From an uncultured Eubacteriales bacterium (GTDB lineage: Bacteria; Bacillota; Clostridia; Oscillospirales; Acutalibacteraceae): a stretch of 9,358 nt of DNA. Positions 1-5,587 of this stretch are shown here, piece by piece. The notes below the pieces were generated by a model, which did not search any database, was not told the origin of the DNA, and saw nothing but the letters and a program-made list of their open reading frames with translations. Location of the stretch: positions 1 through 9,358 of the forward strand of contig OMRJ01000011.1 of NCBI GenBank assembly GCA_900313475.1. The letters run 5' to 3'. Within the stretch, counting starts at the first letter, position 1, and every line of letters starts with the position of its first letter. A program made the position numbers and the translations under genes.

Positions 1-61
1 CTTGACGTATTTGCAAGGGTTTTAACGCGGCATGAGCTAAATCCGACCGGTCAAAACCGAC

Positions 62-86
62 ACGGGTTCAAGTCCCGTCAGCCTAA
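62..86 (+). other. tRNA-like T-arm and 3' acceptor strand; possible tRNA 3' remnant
   Basis: Bases 62-66 and 74-78 form a perfect 5-bp stem around the canonical T-loop TTCAAGT (67-73). This is followed by a 7-base stretch (79-85) that would be a 3' acceptor strand, with A86 as discriminator. A 4-bp hairpin (48-51 with 56-59, loop CAAA) lies just before it and could pass for a long variable arm. I cannot find the matching 5' acceptor strand, a D-arm or a proper anticodon loop in bases 1-60. It is therefore either a class II tRNA whose body is too unusual for me to fold, cut at the window edge, or a 3' tRNA fragment of the kind left as an attachment site by an integrated element. The fold is seen directly; the attachment-site idea is inference. 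Confidence 0.35.
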
Positions 87-124
87 TAAAAAACAAAGCC
101 GCCCCTGTCCTGTCGGGGCAGCTT
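84..124 (-). terminator. Intrinsic terminator of the DUF4430-type lipoprotein gene
   Basis: Bases 96-105 and 115-124 pair as a 10-position stem with one C-A mismatch (100/120) around a 9-base loop. Read on the minus strand, the stem is GC-rich and is followed at once by a T-rich tract (complement of 84-95). It lies 17 bases past the stop codon of the leftward lipoprotein gene, the right place to end that transcript. Confidence 0.8.
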
Positions 125-141
125 CGAAAACATATTGCTTT

Positions 142-636
142 TTACTGTGCGTCGGCGGGAGTGTAGGCAAGCACGAAGGTGTCGCCCTCCGCGACGGGAG
201 TGGAGCTTGCGCCCGTCTGGAGCATGTTGCCGTCCTTGTCGAGAATCGCCCAGTATGCCTTGTCCTCGGTGTAATCTGCACGGATGCCGTTAACGGTCTT
301 GATATAAAGTCCGTATTCGGTTTCGTCACCCGTAACAAGAGCCTTTTCAAGGAGAGCGTCGGCAAGGTTTGTTTTCTTTGTCTCAATCTTGAACTCCGTG
401 GCTTTGCCGTCCTTGTCCTTAACAATAACGGTAACGTTGACCGCTTTTTCCTGTTCCGCTGCGGATTCCGCATCGGTTGCGGGAGCGGCATCGGCAACAG
501 TAGTCGCTTCTGTCGAAGTGCCGGTTTCCGAGGGGTTTGCGGCGTCGGTGGGTTCATCGGTCTTGCCGCATGAAGCAAAGCAGAGAACAGCCGCAAGGAG
601 GGCGGCAATAAGTGCGATAAGCTTTGAATTTTTCAT
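142..636 (-). CDS. Small lipoprotein with a C-terminal DUF4430-like domain
   Basis: The 164-residue product begins with a lipoprotein signal peptide: Lys at 2 and 5, a hydrophobic stretch at 6-19, then F-A-S-C with the lipid-modified cysteine at residue 23. Residues 24-64 are a low-complexity Ala/Thr/Glu linker that probably spans the wall. Residues 66-160 resemble DUF4430, a small beta-rich domain also seen at the end of transcobalamin-like proteins. Its marks are an NLADAL helix, the pattern VNGI...YW.I and a terminal EGDTFVLAY strand. The start at 636 is preferred over an upstream ATG at 678 because the promoter -10 box covers 677-682, so an RNA starting near 670 cannot contain codon 678. 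AAGGA at 649-653 is the ribosome binding site. A surface binding role is likely, but the ligand is unknown: no transporter genes are adjacent to support a cobalamin role. Confidence 0.8.
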   Translation of the reverse strand: MKNSKLIALIAALLAAVLCFASCGKTDEPTDAANPSETGTSTEATTVADAAPATDAESAAEQEKAVNVTVIVKDKDGKATEFKIETKKTNLADALLEKALVTGDETEYGLYIKTVNGIRADYTEDKAYWAILDKDGNMLQTGASSTPVAEGDTFVLAYTPADAQ

Positions 637-646
637 TGTGTGTGTG
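637..646 (-). repeat. (CA)5 dinucleotide repeat between ribosome binding site and start codon
   Basis: On the minus strand five CA units sit directly before the ATG at 636, between the AAGGA site (649-653) and the start. Spacing is already long at about 12 bases, so gain or loss of a unit would move it by two bases and could change translation. Five units is short for frequent slippage. Confidence 0.7.
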
Positions 647-676
647 TTTCCTTTCCGTCCGTATTGAACATTCGAC

Positions 677-705
677 ATTATATACTGTTTTTATAATTTT
701 GTCAA
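677..705 (-). promoter_or_regulatory. Perfect sigma-A promoter for the DUF4430-type lipoprotein
   Basis: On the minus strand a TTGACA box (700-705) and a TATAAT box (677-682) are separated by exactly 17 bases (683-699), 12 of 12 matches to consensus. The expected start is near base 670, giving a leader of about 34 bases. No operator is obvious, so strong constitutive expression is a fair inference. Confidence 0.88.
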
Positions 706-787
706 GTGTATTACAAAAGACTGCATTAAGCAATATTGTTACTGTTTTTTACATAAATATCCTGCTGTGTTCTCATCGGAAAACGGC

Positions 788-816
788 TTGTTGTTTTTCG
801 GAAAATATGATAAGAT
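788..816 (+). promoter_or_regulatory. Candidate promoter for the DUF4832-type secreted protein
   Basis: TTGTTG (788-793) and TAAGAT (811-816) are separated by 17 bases. Each box matches consensus at four of six positions. The predicted start, near 823, leaves a leader of about 24 bases containing the GGAGG ribosome binding site at 837-841. It is a moderate match in an AT-rich spacer, so other starts are possible. Confidence 0.4.
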
Positions 817-846
817 ACATCTGATTACGGAAAAGCGGAGGATGAG

Positions 847-2163
847 ATGAATTTTTTACGGCATATTTTCATTATTGTTAAGGCGGCTGTGCTGTGCCTT
901 GTAATGGGCATCGGTTCGGTGAGCGGCTTCACTGCGGCGGAGCTGAAATACGAAACGGCATACGGCAATCCGCTCAAGGGCTTTGTACCGTTTTATTCGG
1001 AGGAGGGTGCCGTTGACACAGCGGCGCACTCGATGGAATTTTTCTACATTCCGCTCTCCGAGCTTATCTCCGACAGCGGCGAATACACCGTGCGCGAGGG
1101 ACTTGAGCCGTATCTCACAAGGATTGCGTCGCGCTCTCATCAGGCGATATTCCGTGTTTATCTCGACTACCCCGCGTCGGCTCTCGGCGAAAAAGCCGTC
1201 CCGCAATACATATGGGACATGGGCGTCAAAAAGATACCGTACACCGATTTCGGCGGCGGTATAAGTCCCGATTACACCGATGACAGACTGATTTGCGAGC
1301 TTGTCAAATTCACAGGCGTGCTCGGCAGAGAATATGACGGCGACCCGCGTATTGCGTACATCACCGCCGGACTTATCGGTCACTGGGGTGAATGGCACTG
1401 CTTTGCGTGCCCGGAGGCAATGCCGTCGGATGAGCAGCAGCGCCGCATAGTGAACGCTTTCAATGAAAGCTTTTCAAAAACGGAGATACTCATGCGCTAC
1501 CCCGGCACACCCGGAACGGAAAACGGCAAAACGGGCTATCACGACGATTCGTTTACATTTGAAACGCTCGGCGGCAAAAAGCAGAGCTGGTTTTATTACA
1601 ACCGCCTGAAAAAAGCGAAGCAGACGGGCATCTGGCGGACGCACCCGATAGGCGGAGAGTTCCGCCCCGAGGGACAGCAGGATTTTTTGAACGGCAAACC
1701 GACCGAAGGTTATCGAGACTATGACAAATGCCTGAAAAAAACGCACTGCTCATGGCTTATGATGAACAAAGCTTTTGCCGACGGTTTAAGCGAGACGGCG
1801 GTCAAAAACGCGAATGCCGCCTCCGCGAAGCTCGGCTATGACTTCACGGTGACAAAGGCATCCGTCCGCAAAAAGGCGGGAAAGACGGTCGTTTACGCGG
1901 CAGTCAAAAACGTCGGTGTCGCGCCGCTGTACGCCGACGCAGAGATAGTTTTCTCATCAAACGGCGCGGAGGCGAAAGCCGGAGGCGAGCCGCTGAACAC
2001 TCTTATGCCGGGTGAAACGTTCATATACCGTGCGGAGCTTGAAATGCAGAGCGGCGATAATCTTACGGTACGAATTGAATCAAAAGACACGCCGTCACCC
2101 ATACGGTTCTCAAATGCGAACGTAAACACCGACAGTTCACTCACAATAGGCTCAATGAAATAA
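847..2163 (+). CDS. Secreted DUF4874/DUF4832 family protein, glycosidase-like
   Basis: The 438-residue product has a signal peptide (basic residues at 5 and 12, hydrophobic core 13-27, probable cleavage around 29-31), so it is exported. The mature protein opens with NPLKGF (41-46), the family start signature of DUF4874. It then shows VYLDYPA (104-110), GHWGEWH (178-184) and PIGGEF (267-272). Residues 331-426 form a beta-sandwich-like tail with a 'KNVGVAPLYAD' strand pair typical of the DUF4832 end. The carboxylates E182 and E271 are candidate catalytic residues, inferred from their place in a presumed TIM barrel; no activity is established from sequence. GGAGG lies five bases before the ATG. 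It stands alone, convergent with the glycoside hydrolase gene beyond the terminator. Domain identity is fairly sure, substrate unknown. Confidence 0.8.
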   Translation: MNFLRHIFIIVKAAVLCLVMGIGSVSGFTAAELKYETAYGNPLKGFVPFYSEEGAVDTAAHSMEFFYIPLSELISDSGEYTVREGLEPYLTRIASRSHQAIFRVYLDYPASALGEKAVPQYIWDMGVKKIPYTDFGGGISPDYTDDRLICELVKFTGVLGREYDGDPRIAYITAGLIGHWGEWHCFACPEAMPSDEQQRRIVNAFNESFSKTEILMRYPGTPGTENGKTGYHDDSFTFETLGGKKQSWFYYNRLKKAKQTGIWRTHPIGGEFRPEGQQDFLNGKPTEGYRDYDKCLKKTHCSWLMMNKAFADGLSETAVKNANAASAKLGYDFTVTKASVRKKAGKTVVYAAVKNVGVAPLYADAEIVFSSNGAEAKAGGEPLNTLMPGETFIYRAELEMQSGDNLTVRIESKDTPSPIRFSNANVNTDSSLTIGSMK

Positions 2164-2198
2164 ATTTACCGCATATTTACAAAACACTGCATACTCAA

Positions 2199-2240
2199 AA
2201 TGCCCGACAGCCGCAAAAAGCCGTCGGGCATTATTTTATT
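2199..2240. terminator. Bidirectional intrinsic terminator between convergent genes
   Basis: Bases 2199-2208 and 2223-2232 form a perfect 10-bp stem, extended inside by two more pairs after an A-C mismatch. Rightward it runs into TTATTTTATT (2231-2240) and ends the secreted-protein gene. Leftward it runs into TTTT (complement of 2197-2200) and begins four bases beyond the stop codon of the glycoside hydrolase. One element serves both transcripts. Confidence 0.87.
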
Positions 2241-4575
2241 CGTGAGCGTCGCACAGCCACAGGTTTACCGTGCAGTCGGCTCCTTTTTTGTTGCTGAACA
2301 CGGCATAGACCGTAACGGTCTTACCGGCAAGGGAGCCGTCGACCGGGAAGAAAAACGTGTTGTTTTTGTCACTGTCGACGACACGGTGCTCCCAAACGTT
2401 GCCCTTGTAATCGGGCGCACGGTGCGGAAATCCGCGCAAAACCCCGTCCGCTTCAAGGCAGCAGTAAACACCCTCCGTGCCGTGCTCTCCCTCAATCGCG
2501 GCGGCAATTTTTGAGCCGTTTTTTACGTCGGGCGGCACGGTGATTTCCGCCGACTTAACGCACACCGTCTTTTTCAATCCGTAGCTTGCCTGCATATTGT
2601 TGCCGCGTGCGGTATGCGGAGTGACATCGACTCCGTCCTTGAGCACGCGGAAGGCATATATCCTGTCGGGCGGCTGTGAAATGCGCAGATAACGTGCGCT
2701 GCCTGCAATGTCATATGACAGACAGAGCTTTCTGCCGTGCAGCTTATAGATATCGTGAACCGTAAAACGGACGACGCGTAACGTAAAATCCCCGTCTTCG
2801 ACTTCGACACGAACCGCTTCGGAACGCTTCCAGTTTTCAAAATCGGACGAAGCTTCGGCAAACGGAGGAATAAGCTGCGGCAGCACCTCACGGGTGGGTT
2901 TGTCGCACGCAAAGCAGCATATCTCCACACGGTCGAACGTTACGTTTTCGCCGAGATCCACGCGCAGACAGCCGTCCCCGACACGCATGGATTTGTCGCA
3001 GTAGGTTCGGGACTGCGCGTCAAAAAACGTGTCCTGCCGTCCGTCGAACATGCTCGCATTTTCGCACCCTCGAAGCGCATATGTCTCCTGCGAGAAAAAC
3101 TCATCGCGGCACGCCTGCATTTCCGCAATTTCGGTTTTTCCGGCGCGCTTTAACGAACGCGCTTCGAGCGAATCGTTGTCGGCAGCGAAAACCGAAGCCT
3201 CATAGAGTGCCTCACCGCGGCTCTCGGTGAACGGAACGGTCGAGAGCGTACCGAGGAAAACGGGCGCTCTTTCGCATTCGGCGCAGTCTCCCGCGCCGGC
3301 AAAGAGACTTCTCTCCGTACCCTTCAGCAGCTCGACTCTTTGTTTTTTTGCGGTCAAAAAGCGTACCTCCGTCGGAGTTCCGTCGGCACTTTCTTTTATC
3401 ACCTCATATCTGCATCCGACAAGCATAGGCTCTGCCCGCTCGGGAACGCTCATTTCGATAAGCGCCGCCCTGAACGGCATCAACCCGATCTCAACGCTTT
3501 CGCCGTAGGCAAAATCCCCTAAAAATTCTTCATAAGGATGATGCACGCACACGCGAACCGTGCCGCACGGCGCAAGTCCCGATTCACCGTCGAGACGCAC
3601 GGTTATTTTCTTTGTCTGCCATGTGTTGTTTCCGGTCGTGATAAACCTCTTTTCCCCGTCGCCCCTTGAGCAGGCGCAGCAGCCGTATTTTTCGGGCAAC
3701 AGCATTCCGTTTACGAGGATCGGAGCGTTTCGGCGGTGGAGGTTATACACGCGGGCAAGACGGGGCAGCTCACCGTCACGCATCAGCCACGGATTTCCGT
3801 AAATTTCGGGCGCGAGAATAAGGCAGCGCCCGAACGCCTGATAGATAAGCTCGTCTTCAAAATAATCTATCTCCGACGAAATACACACTCCGTGATCCTC
3901 CGCAAGACGCTTCAGTCCGTCCGTGTGACCGCGAGTGAACATATATGCGCGGTTATGCATGGCTGTGCATTCGTTGTTTATCAGAACATCGGTGTATGTT
4001 TCGCCGCCGTTCCACAAAAAAGTGGTTATGTATTTTTCGGATTCATAAAAATTCAGCCTGTGATTCAGCACGACAAGGTCGGGGGAATATTTTCGGCAGT
4101 CGGCAAGCATTTCACCGAACAGCTCTGCCTTTTCGGGGCGAAGCGTTCCGCATACGCCGTCAAGCTTGAACAGCGCAAAGCGGTAATCGCGGCAGAGATG
4201 CACAAAAAAATCATACCGCGCCTTCTCCGTCTCCTCCGTGTCGCCGTAGCCGTCGGGCGAACCCCAAAGCCCCATGCGGATGCCGAGCTTCAACGCGGCT
4301 TCAACGATTTTCGCGTAGCCGTTCGGATACTGCCCGCGAAACTTTTCGCTTTTTATATCGCCGTATGTTCCCGACGCGCCGTCGAAATTGCCCGCGTCCC
4401 ATGCGTATATCCTCAGCTGCATGCCGAAAACACCGTGCATATACTTAAAAAAAGCCAGATTCGTAAGCGTTTGCTTCTCGGTCGATCCTTCGTTCGTGTT
4501 GTTTATCCATGAAAAGTACTGAGGAATGCTCGGTGTTTTTTCGTCGGCGCCCGCATATTTTTTGTATTTTCTCAT
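2236..4575 (-). CDS. GH36/GH27-like glycoside hydrolase with C-terminal beta domains
   Basis: The 779-residue protein appears to be a retaining-type glycosidase of the alpha-galactosidase clan. Residues 20-300 read as a TIM barrel: FSWINNTNEG (21-30), YAWDAGNF (57-64), YPNGYAKIVEAALKLGIRMGLWG (around 83-105), and FKLDG (136-140), where Asp139 sits where GH36/GH27 enzymes carry the nucleophile. The acid/base is probably among E235, D237 and nearby acids. Residues about 300-380 resemble the small beta domain that follows such barrels. Residues about 495-560 ('SMFDGRQDTFF...CLRVDLGENVTFDRVEICC') look like an F5/8-type carbohydrate-binding module, and the remainder is beta-rich and unassigned. 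There is no signal peptide and no N-terminal GH36 supersandwich, so cytoplasmic action on imported sugars is likely. AGGGAG lies six bases before the ATG. It follows the ImmA-like gene by 58 bases with no terminator seen, so co-transcription is plausible. Clan confident, substrate not. Confidence 0.72.
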   Translation of the reverse strand: MRKYKKYAGADEKTPSIPQYFSWINNTNEGSTEKQTLTNLAFFKYMHGVFGMQLRIYAWDAGNFDGASGTYGDIKSEKFRGQYPNGYAKIVEAALKLGIRMGLWGSPDGYGDTEETEKARYDFFVHLCRDYRFALFKLDGVCGTLRPEKAELFGEMLADCRKYSPDLVVLNHRLNFYESEKYITTFLWNGGETYTDVLINNECTAMHNRAYMFTRGHTDGLKRLAEDHGVCISSEIDYFEDELIYQAFGRCLILAPEIYGNPWLMRDGELPRLARVYNLHRRNAPILVNGMLLPEKYGCCACSRGDGEKRFITTGNNTWQTKKITVRLDGESGLAPCGTVRVCVHHPYEEFLGDFAYGESVEIGLMPFRAALIEMSVPERAEPMLVGCRYEVIKESADGTPTEVRFLTAKKQRVELLKGTERSLFAGAGDCAECERAPVFLGTLSTVPFTESRGEALYEASVFAADNDSLEARSLKRAGKTEIAEMQACRDEFFSQETYALRGCENASMFDGRQDTFFDAQSRTYCDKSMRVGDGCLRVDLGENVTFDRVEICCFACDKPTREVLPQLIPPFAEASSDFENWKRSEAVRVEVEDGDFTLRVVRFTVHDIYKLHGRKLCLSYDIAGSARYLRISQPPDRIYAFRVLKDGVDVTPHTARGNNMQASYGLKKTVCVKSAEITVPPDVKNGSKIAAAIEGEHGTEGVYCCLEADGVLRGFPHRAPDYKGNVWEHRVVDSDKNNTFFFPVDGSLAGKTVTVYAVFSNKKGADCTVNLWLCDAHE

Positions 4576-4633
4576 TTTCGTCTCCCTTGCTTTTTTGCGG
4601 CGGAGGAGCTGAACGTCATCCGCCGGTCCGTTT

Positions 4634-4861
4634 TTATCTTCCGTTGTTTTTCGCCGCGGCTTTCTCTATAACGCGCGCAGGCAGATCTTTACAGAAATCA
4701 CCGCGTTTAATGTGATTCTGCTCGTGAATAAAGCTTTTTTGAAGCTGTTCATCCGACAGTGCCTCGTTCAGATAAATGTTATAATCGCCCTGCTCATCGG
4801 GAACGGTGAACGCTCTTACCGAAAGCGGCATGGCAATAAGCCTCACAATGACATCATTCAC
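4634..4861 (-). CDS. Small ImmA/IrrE-like HExxH metallopeptidase-type protein
   Basis: The 75-residue product carries H-E-Q-N-H (46-50) in 'SFIHEQNHIKRGDF', the zinc-binding helix of ImmA/IrrE-type proteases, preceded by the usual 'YLNEALSDEQL' lead-in. It starts with GTG at 4861, supported by GGAGGTG seven bases upstream; that site overlaps the region just after the repressor's stop, 15 bases away, so the two are translationally linked. Known ImmA-type proteins cleave a partner XRE repressor to induce an element. Here the protein is only about half the usual length and the third zinc ligand is unclear (D55 is one candidate), so it may be a minimal family member or a non-catalytic partner. 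Confidence 0.72.
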   Translation of the reverse strand: MNDVIVRLIAMPLSVRAFTVPDEQGDYNIYLNEALSDEQLQKSFIHEQNHIKRGDFCKDLPARVIEKAAAKNNGR

Positions 4862-4876
4862 CCGTAAACACCTCCG

Positions 4877-5200
4877 TCAGTCGCCGATAAAGGCATCAAC
4901 AATCTTTATTATCCTGTCAAGATCCTCGGAGCTTGCCTTTCCCGACAGGTCAAACAGCAGCTTTCGCTTTCTGAAAAGCTCCTCCTGCTTATCTTCGGCG
5001 CTTTCTTCATCGAGAAAATATGACGCAGGGACGCCGAAATGCTCGGCAAGCTTGTTCAGGGTGGACACAGACAGCTGTTTTGTTCTGCCCTTTTTCAACT
5101 CGGTGAACACGGAGGCGCCCACGCCGATATGCGCGGCAAGCGCGGACATGTTTTCGCCGCTTTCGTCACACAATTCTTTGATTTTTTCGTAAGTTTCCAT
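4877..5200 (-). CDS. XRE-family helix-turn-helix repressor
   Basis: The 107-residue protein has a Cro/CI-type helix-turn-helix at residues 4-63: 'MSALAAHIGVGASVFTELKKGRT' provides helices 2 and 3, and 'LSVSTLNKLAEHFGVPASYFL' is the family's helices 4 and 5. A charged C-terminal helix pair (69-107) probably dimerises or meets the ImmA-like partner. GAGGTG lies five bases before the ATG. It is the first gene of a leftward cluster, and its upstream region holds two copies of a 16-bp palindrome overlapping promoters, so autorepression is likely. Confidence 0.87.
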   Translation of the reverse strand: METYEKIKELCDESGENMSALAAHIGVGASVFTELKKGRTKQLSVSTLNKLAEHFGVPASYFLDEESAEDKQEELFRKRKLLFDLSGKASSEDLDRIIKIVDAFIGD

Positions 5201-5229
5201 TTTTACACCTCGTCAACGACAAATTTCGA

Positions 5230-5258
5230 TTGACAAATACAGAATTCTGTACTATCAT
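5230..5258 (+). promoter_or_regulatory. Strong rightward promoter with an operator in its spacer
   Basis: TTGACA (5230-5235) and TATCAT (5253-5258) are 17 bases apart, 11 of 12 consensus matches, with a predicted start near 5265. The whole 16-bp palindrome 5237-5252 lies inside the spacer, so a bound dimer would block RNA polymerase. It points towards the Cys-rich small protein at 5584, about 320 bases downstream. Confidence 0.72.
5237..5252. promoter_or_regulatory. Operator-like palindrome, copy 1
   Basis: ATACAG-AATT-CTGTAC is a palindrome whose inner 14 bases are perfect. It shares both half-sites with copy 2, whose centre is 35 bp away. It fills the spacer of the rightward promoter. The adjacent XRE repressor is the obvious binder by inference. 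Confidence 0.7.
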
Positions 5259-5271
5259 ATCTTTGAAATTG

Positions 5272-5287
5272 ATACAGTAAACTGTAT
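5272..5287. promoter_or_regulatory. Operator-like palindrome, copy 2
   Basis: ATACAG-TAAA-CTGTAT has perfect half-sites matching copy 1. It lies at about +8 to +23 of the rightward transcript and about +15 to +30 of the leftward one, so binding here could affect both directions. A weak second leftward promoter (TTTACT 5276-5281, 16-base spacer, TATGAT 5254-5259) would have its -35 box inside this site. Confidence 0.68.
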
Positions 5288-5307
5288 TTTTCACCCTTTT
5301 CACCTGA

Positions 5308-5336
5308 ATTATATTACAAAATTCAGTAAAAGTCAA
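5308..5336 (-). promoter_or_regulatory. Leftward promoter of the XRE-ImmA-hydrolase cluster
   Basis: On the minus strand TTGACT (5331-5336) and TATAAT (5308-5313) are 17 bases apart, 11 of 12 matches, with a start near 5301 and a leader of about 100 bases. A 7-bp inverted repeat (5304-5310 with 5320-5326) straddles the -10 box and may be another regulator site. Transcription from here would run leftward across the rightward promoter. Confidence 0.7.
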
Positions 5337-5420
5337 ATTCAATATATCTTTTTGAAAAAATTTTTTGAAAAACGGCCGTTTGAGGGAGAAATATTTTACG
5401 GAATATTGTATCATTGACCC
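5337..5420. other. AT-rich spacer with A/T tracts and a 12-bp palindrome
   Basis: A direct repeat of a TTTTTGAAAAA-type block occurs at 5349-5360 and 5361-5372, then a perfect palindrome AAACGGCCGTTT at 5370-5381. The phased A/T tracts suggest bent DNA. I see no gene here and no convincing promoter. Confidence 0.45.
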
Positions 5421-5469
5421 GATGCGCCGGCGGAGCGTTGTTTCTGCACAGGCTCCGTCGGAGCGCATC
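5421..5469. other. Long GC-rich hairpin in the rightward leader
   Basis: Sixteen base pairs form between 5421-5436 and 5452-5469, with one G-T wobble, a two-base bulge at 5461-5462 and a 15-base loop. Neither side is followed by a T-run, so it is not an ordinary terminator. It is far more GC-rich than its surroundings. It would fold in the RNA made from the 5265 start and hides the GGAG at 5460-5463 that precedes the ATG at 5474. Confidence 0.65.
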
Positions 5470-5473
5470 ATGG

Positions 5474-5587
5474 ATGAGAGAGAAAAAAACAAGGGCTGAA
5501 AAAAATAATAACACATGGGGTGTACCGAAAAACGGACTCTGCTCCTTTTGCGGCAAAAAAGCCCCCGGAAAGGATACAAAAAAATGA
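5474..5587 (+). CDS. Possible 37-residue CxxC microprotein overlapping the next gene
   Basis: From ATG at 5474 the frame reads 37 residues, mostly charged, ending 'NGLCSFCGKKAPGKDTKK'. The CSFCGK knuckle (23-28) resembles half of a ClpX-type zinc-binding site. The TGA stop overlaps the ATG of the following gene (ATGA at 5584-5587), an arrangement of translational coupling. GGAG at 5460-5463 is ten bases upstream but lies in the hairpin. The frame stays open upstream to a stop at 5381. It is short and unrecognised; the CxxC motif and the overlap are the only support. Confidence 0.3.
   Translation: MREKKTRAEKNNNTWGVPKNGLCSFCGKKAPGKDTKK

Noticed and set aside
1..86. A complete tRNA or the 3' end of tmRNA
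   Set aside because: No 5' acceptor strand, D-arm or standard anticodon loop could be paired in bases 1-60, and the 4-bp hairpin at 48-59 does not fit tmRNA helix 2.
637..678. Upstream ATG at 678 that would lengthen the DUF4430-type lipoprotein by 14 residues
   Set aside because: It lies within the -10 box of a perfect promoter, upstream of the expected RNA start, has no ribosome binding site, and would put a polar tail before the signal peptide.
856..1398. Open frame of 180 codons antisense to the DUF4832-type gene
   Set aside because: It overlaps a gene with clear family motifs and a signal peptide, and shows no domain or ribosome binding site.
3736..4512. Long open frame of 258 codons on the plus strand
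   Set aside because: It lies wholly antisense to the glycoside hydrolase barrel, has no ribosome binding site or recognisable domain, and reflects codon bias of the true gene.
4598..4625. 7-bp stem with a 14-base loop between the ImmA-like and hydrolase genes
   Set aside because: On the minus strand it is followed by A-rich sequence, not T, so it is not a terminator for that transcript; on the plus strand no gene precedes it.
5272..5292. Palindrome followed by TTTTT read as an intrinsic terminator
   Set aside because: The stem is only six AT-rich pairs; the match to the second palindrome at 5237-5252 explains it better as an operator.
5515..5583. N-terminal extension of the Cys-rich protein from ATG 5515
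   Set aside because: There is no ribosome binding site near 5515, the added residues look random, and AAAGGA is well placed for ATG 5584.
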